DNA from: Gammaproteobacteria bacterium
GTDB lineage: Bacteria; Pseudomonadota; Gammaproteobacteria; S012-40
Direction of reading: 5' to 3'
Assembly: GCA_029857925.1 (NCBI GenBank)
Contig: JAOUGF010000112.1
Coordinates: 1-6,840, forward strand
Length of the DNA: 6,840 nucleotides
The translations under genes and the position numbers were made by a program. The notes beneath the pieces were generated by a model. The model worked only from the letters and a program-made list of their open reading frames with translations. It was not told the origin of the DNA and ran no database searches. Below are positions 5,693-6,840 of the stretch, piece by piece; position 1 is the stretch's first letter, and each line of letters opens with the position of its first letter.

Positions 5693-6840
5693 ATGAAGGA
5701 TTTTTTCGTGCTTGCTCGGCGCAATGTTTTGCGTAATGCCCGACGCAGTTTATTGACCATACTGACGATTGTGATTGGGCTGACATTTATCTATCTCATT
5801 CATGGTTTTTTGAACGGATTGCAGCGTGAAATTAAGGAAGGTGTCACTAAGGCGGAATTGGGCGAAATTCAAATTGTACGCAAAGGCTTTCGTCAGGCCT
5901 TACCCACGAAGGCGAATGACTACTTATTTGACTATAGTGATACACTAAAGCAACTCGTGCAATCCACCCCGCATGTCAGTGGAGTCACAGGTCGATTGCT
6001 CGTGAGTGGCTTACTCAACCACCAAGCGAGTCAATCTACAACGCCTATGTTGGGCATAGGGATAGATCCAGAGCAAGAGAATAAGGTGTGCCCGCGCCTG
6101 TCCCAGTTAGTGAAGTCCGAGAACGGCGGTAATTTTCTGCAGTCGCAACTTGAAAAAACTGCAAGACTGGCGAGTAAAGCAGATGCGACCATAGAAGATG
6201 CTGCGATTGAAAAAGATATCGACTATGCTACACCCGTTCAGTCTGACACCGCAGTGGATTTACCAACCTCACAAGAGGAAAACCATCAAGTATTGATAGG
6301 CGAATACATGCGCCGGGGTTTTACCAAGACTACGTCCCACGGTGACCGACAGGCGGCTGTCGGGGACGAGATCGTCCTTTTAGTGCAGGACGTGAACGGC
6401 TCGCAACGTTCTATGGTGACCAAACTCTCCGGCGTGCTAGATGTCACCAATCCTACGGCAAATAAAACGACCGCATACCTGGTTTTGGCGACCGCTCAGC
6501 AATTGATTGGTGCGCCAGGGAAGGTTACGCAACTGGTATTGTCTTTGGACGACACGGCTCGCAGGTTCGAGGTAGCTGAAGCGCTAAATGCAAAACTTGC
6601 CCCTCTAGGCCTGATCGCCGAACCTTGGGATGAAATCAACAAATTTTTCGTTACGATAATGGGTTTGCAAAATGCAATGTTTAGTTTGGTCACGGCAGTG
6701 ATCGTGGTTTTTGTGCTGGTTGCGATAATAATCACCACGTTGATGAGCGTCAGTGAACGTACGCGCGAAATCGGTACATTAATGGCAATAGGTTATAAAC
6801 GACGGCACATCATGGGCCTATTCATGTTGGAAAGCACGCT
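5693..6840 (+). CDS. FtsX/MacB-type ABC transporter permease, 3'-partial
   Basis: The first 382 codons of an inner-membrane permease of the FtsX/LolC/MacB superfamily, which works with a cytoplasmic ATPase to move lipoproteins, peptides or drugs, or to transmit force across the membrane. The N-terminus (MKDFFVLARRNVLRNARRSLLT) leads into membrane helix 1 (about 20-40). A large extracytoplasmic domain follows (about 41-325), with GIGIDPEQEN at 121-130 and VLIGEYMRRGF at 200-210. Helix 2 is at about 328-350, and the conserved coupling segment ERTREIGTLMAIGYKRRHI is at 355-373. The region 141-198, rich in charged and small residues (ASKADATIEDAAIEKDID), looks inserted, since the two flanking motifs are usually close in this family. 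AGAGGTGA (5683-5690) is a good ribosome binding site for the ATG at 5693. The partner ATPase is not in the window and may lie downstream. Confidence 0.93.
   Translation, partial: MKDFFVLARRNVLRNARRSLLTILTIVIGLTFIYLIHGFLNGLQREIKEGVTKAELGEIQIVRKGFRQALPTKANDYLFDYSDTLKQLVQSTPHVSGVTGRLLVSGLLNHQASQSTTPMLGIGIDPEQENKVCPRLSQLVKSENGGNFLQSQLEKTARLASKADATIEDAAIEKDIDYATPVQSDTAVDLPTSQEENHQVLIGEYMRRGFTKTTSHGDRQAAVGDEIVLLVQDVNGSQRSMVTKLSGVLDVTNPTANKTTAYLVLATAQQLIGAPGKVTQLVLSLDDTARRFEVAEALNAKLAPLGLIAEPWDEINKFFVTIMGLQNAMFSLVTAVIVVFVLVAIIITTLMSVSERTREIGTLMAIGYKRRHIMGLFMLEST

Noticed and set aside
6496..6738. Minus-strand 80-residue open frame within the permease gene
   Set aside because: It is a shadow of the plus-strand permease, whose frame encodes clear FtsX family motifs across the same bases.
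1..6840. CRISPR array, tRNA, rRNA, toxin-antitoxin or phage defence genes
   Set aside because: I saw no regularly spaced repeats, tRNA-like cloverleaf or recognisable defence-domain motif on either strand.

Overview
The window looks like a chromosomal stretch of a gammaproteobacterium-like Gram-negative. This rests on a transmembrane chemoreceptor, an exported rhodanese with a Sec signal peptide, an FtsX/LolC-type ABC permease and Shine-Dalgarno starts. Base composition changes sharply: sampled 60-base lines inside the lipoate ligase and its partner (1921-1980, 3121-3180) are 60-63% GC, whereas 5221-5340 is about 23% GC. No marker fixes the genus. A sulfur-oxidising lifestyle is possible (exported rhodanese, non-classical lipoate ligase) but not shown.

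Layout. Positions 3-1751 (+) hold the C-terminal 582 codons of a methyl-accepting chemotaxis protein whose start lies outside the window. It converges on a minus-strand gene pair: a 286-residue protein with a methyltransferase-like fold (3726-2866), followed by a two-domain lipoate-protein ligase (2869-1784). The pair overlaps by 4 bases (GTGA), so the two are probably translationally coupled. Positions 3727-3988 hold only a small palindrome over a possible promoter. A 67-residue membrane protein with a TTG start follows at 4192-3989 (-), then a REP-like hairpin at 4263-4300.

The most unusual part is 4372-5675. It opens with a 143-bp imperfect palindrome resembling a MITE (4372-4514). It continues with an exported single-domain rhodanese on the minus strand (5158-4571) with its own terminator, and an AT-rich stretch with no gene. 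It closes with a decayed relative of the palindrome (5601-5675 recognisable), which aligns to the right half of the first over 75 columns without gaps (54/75 identical). The outermost ends are inverted repeats, and they are flanked by TTAGTGA on the left and TTAGTAA on the right, which looks like a target-site duplication. I therefore propose that the two MITE-like copies, with the rhodanese gene between them, may have moved as one unit and landed just upstream of the next gene.

That next gene (5693 to the window end, +) is the first 382 codons of an FtsX/MacB-type ABC transporter permease. Its ribosome binding site lies 8 bases beyond the element. Its extracytoplasmic domain carries a polar insertion of roughly 50 residues.

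Apart from the coupled lipoate-ligase pair, the genes share no obvious pathway. The window reads as housekeeping and accessory genes with one mobile-looking insertion.
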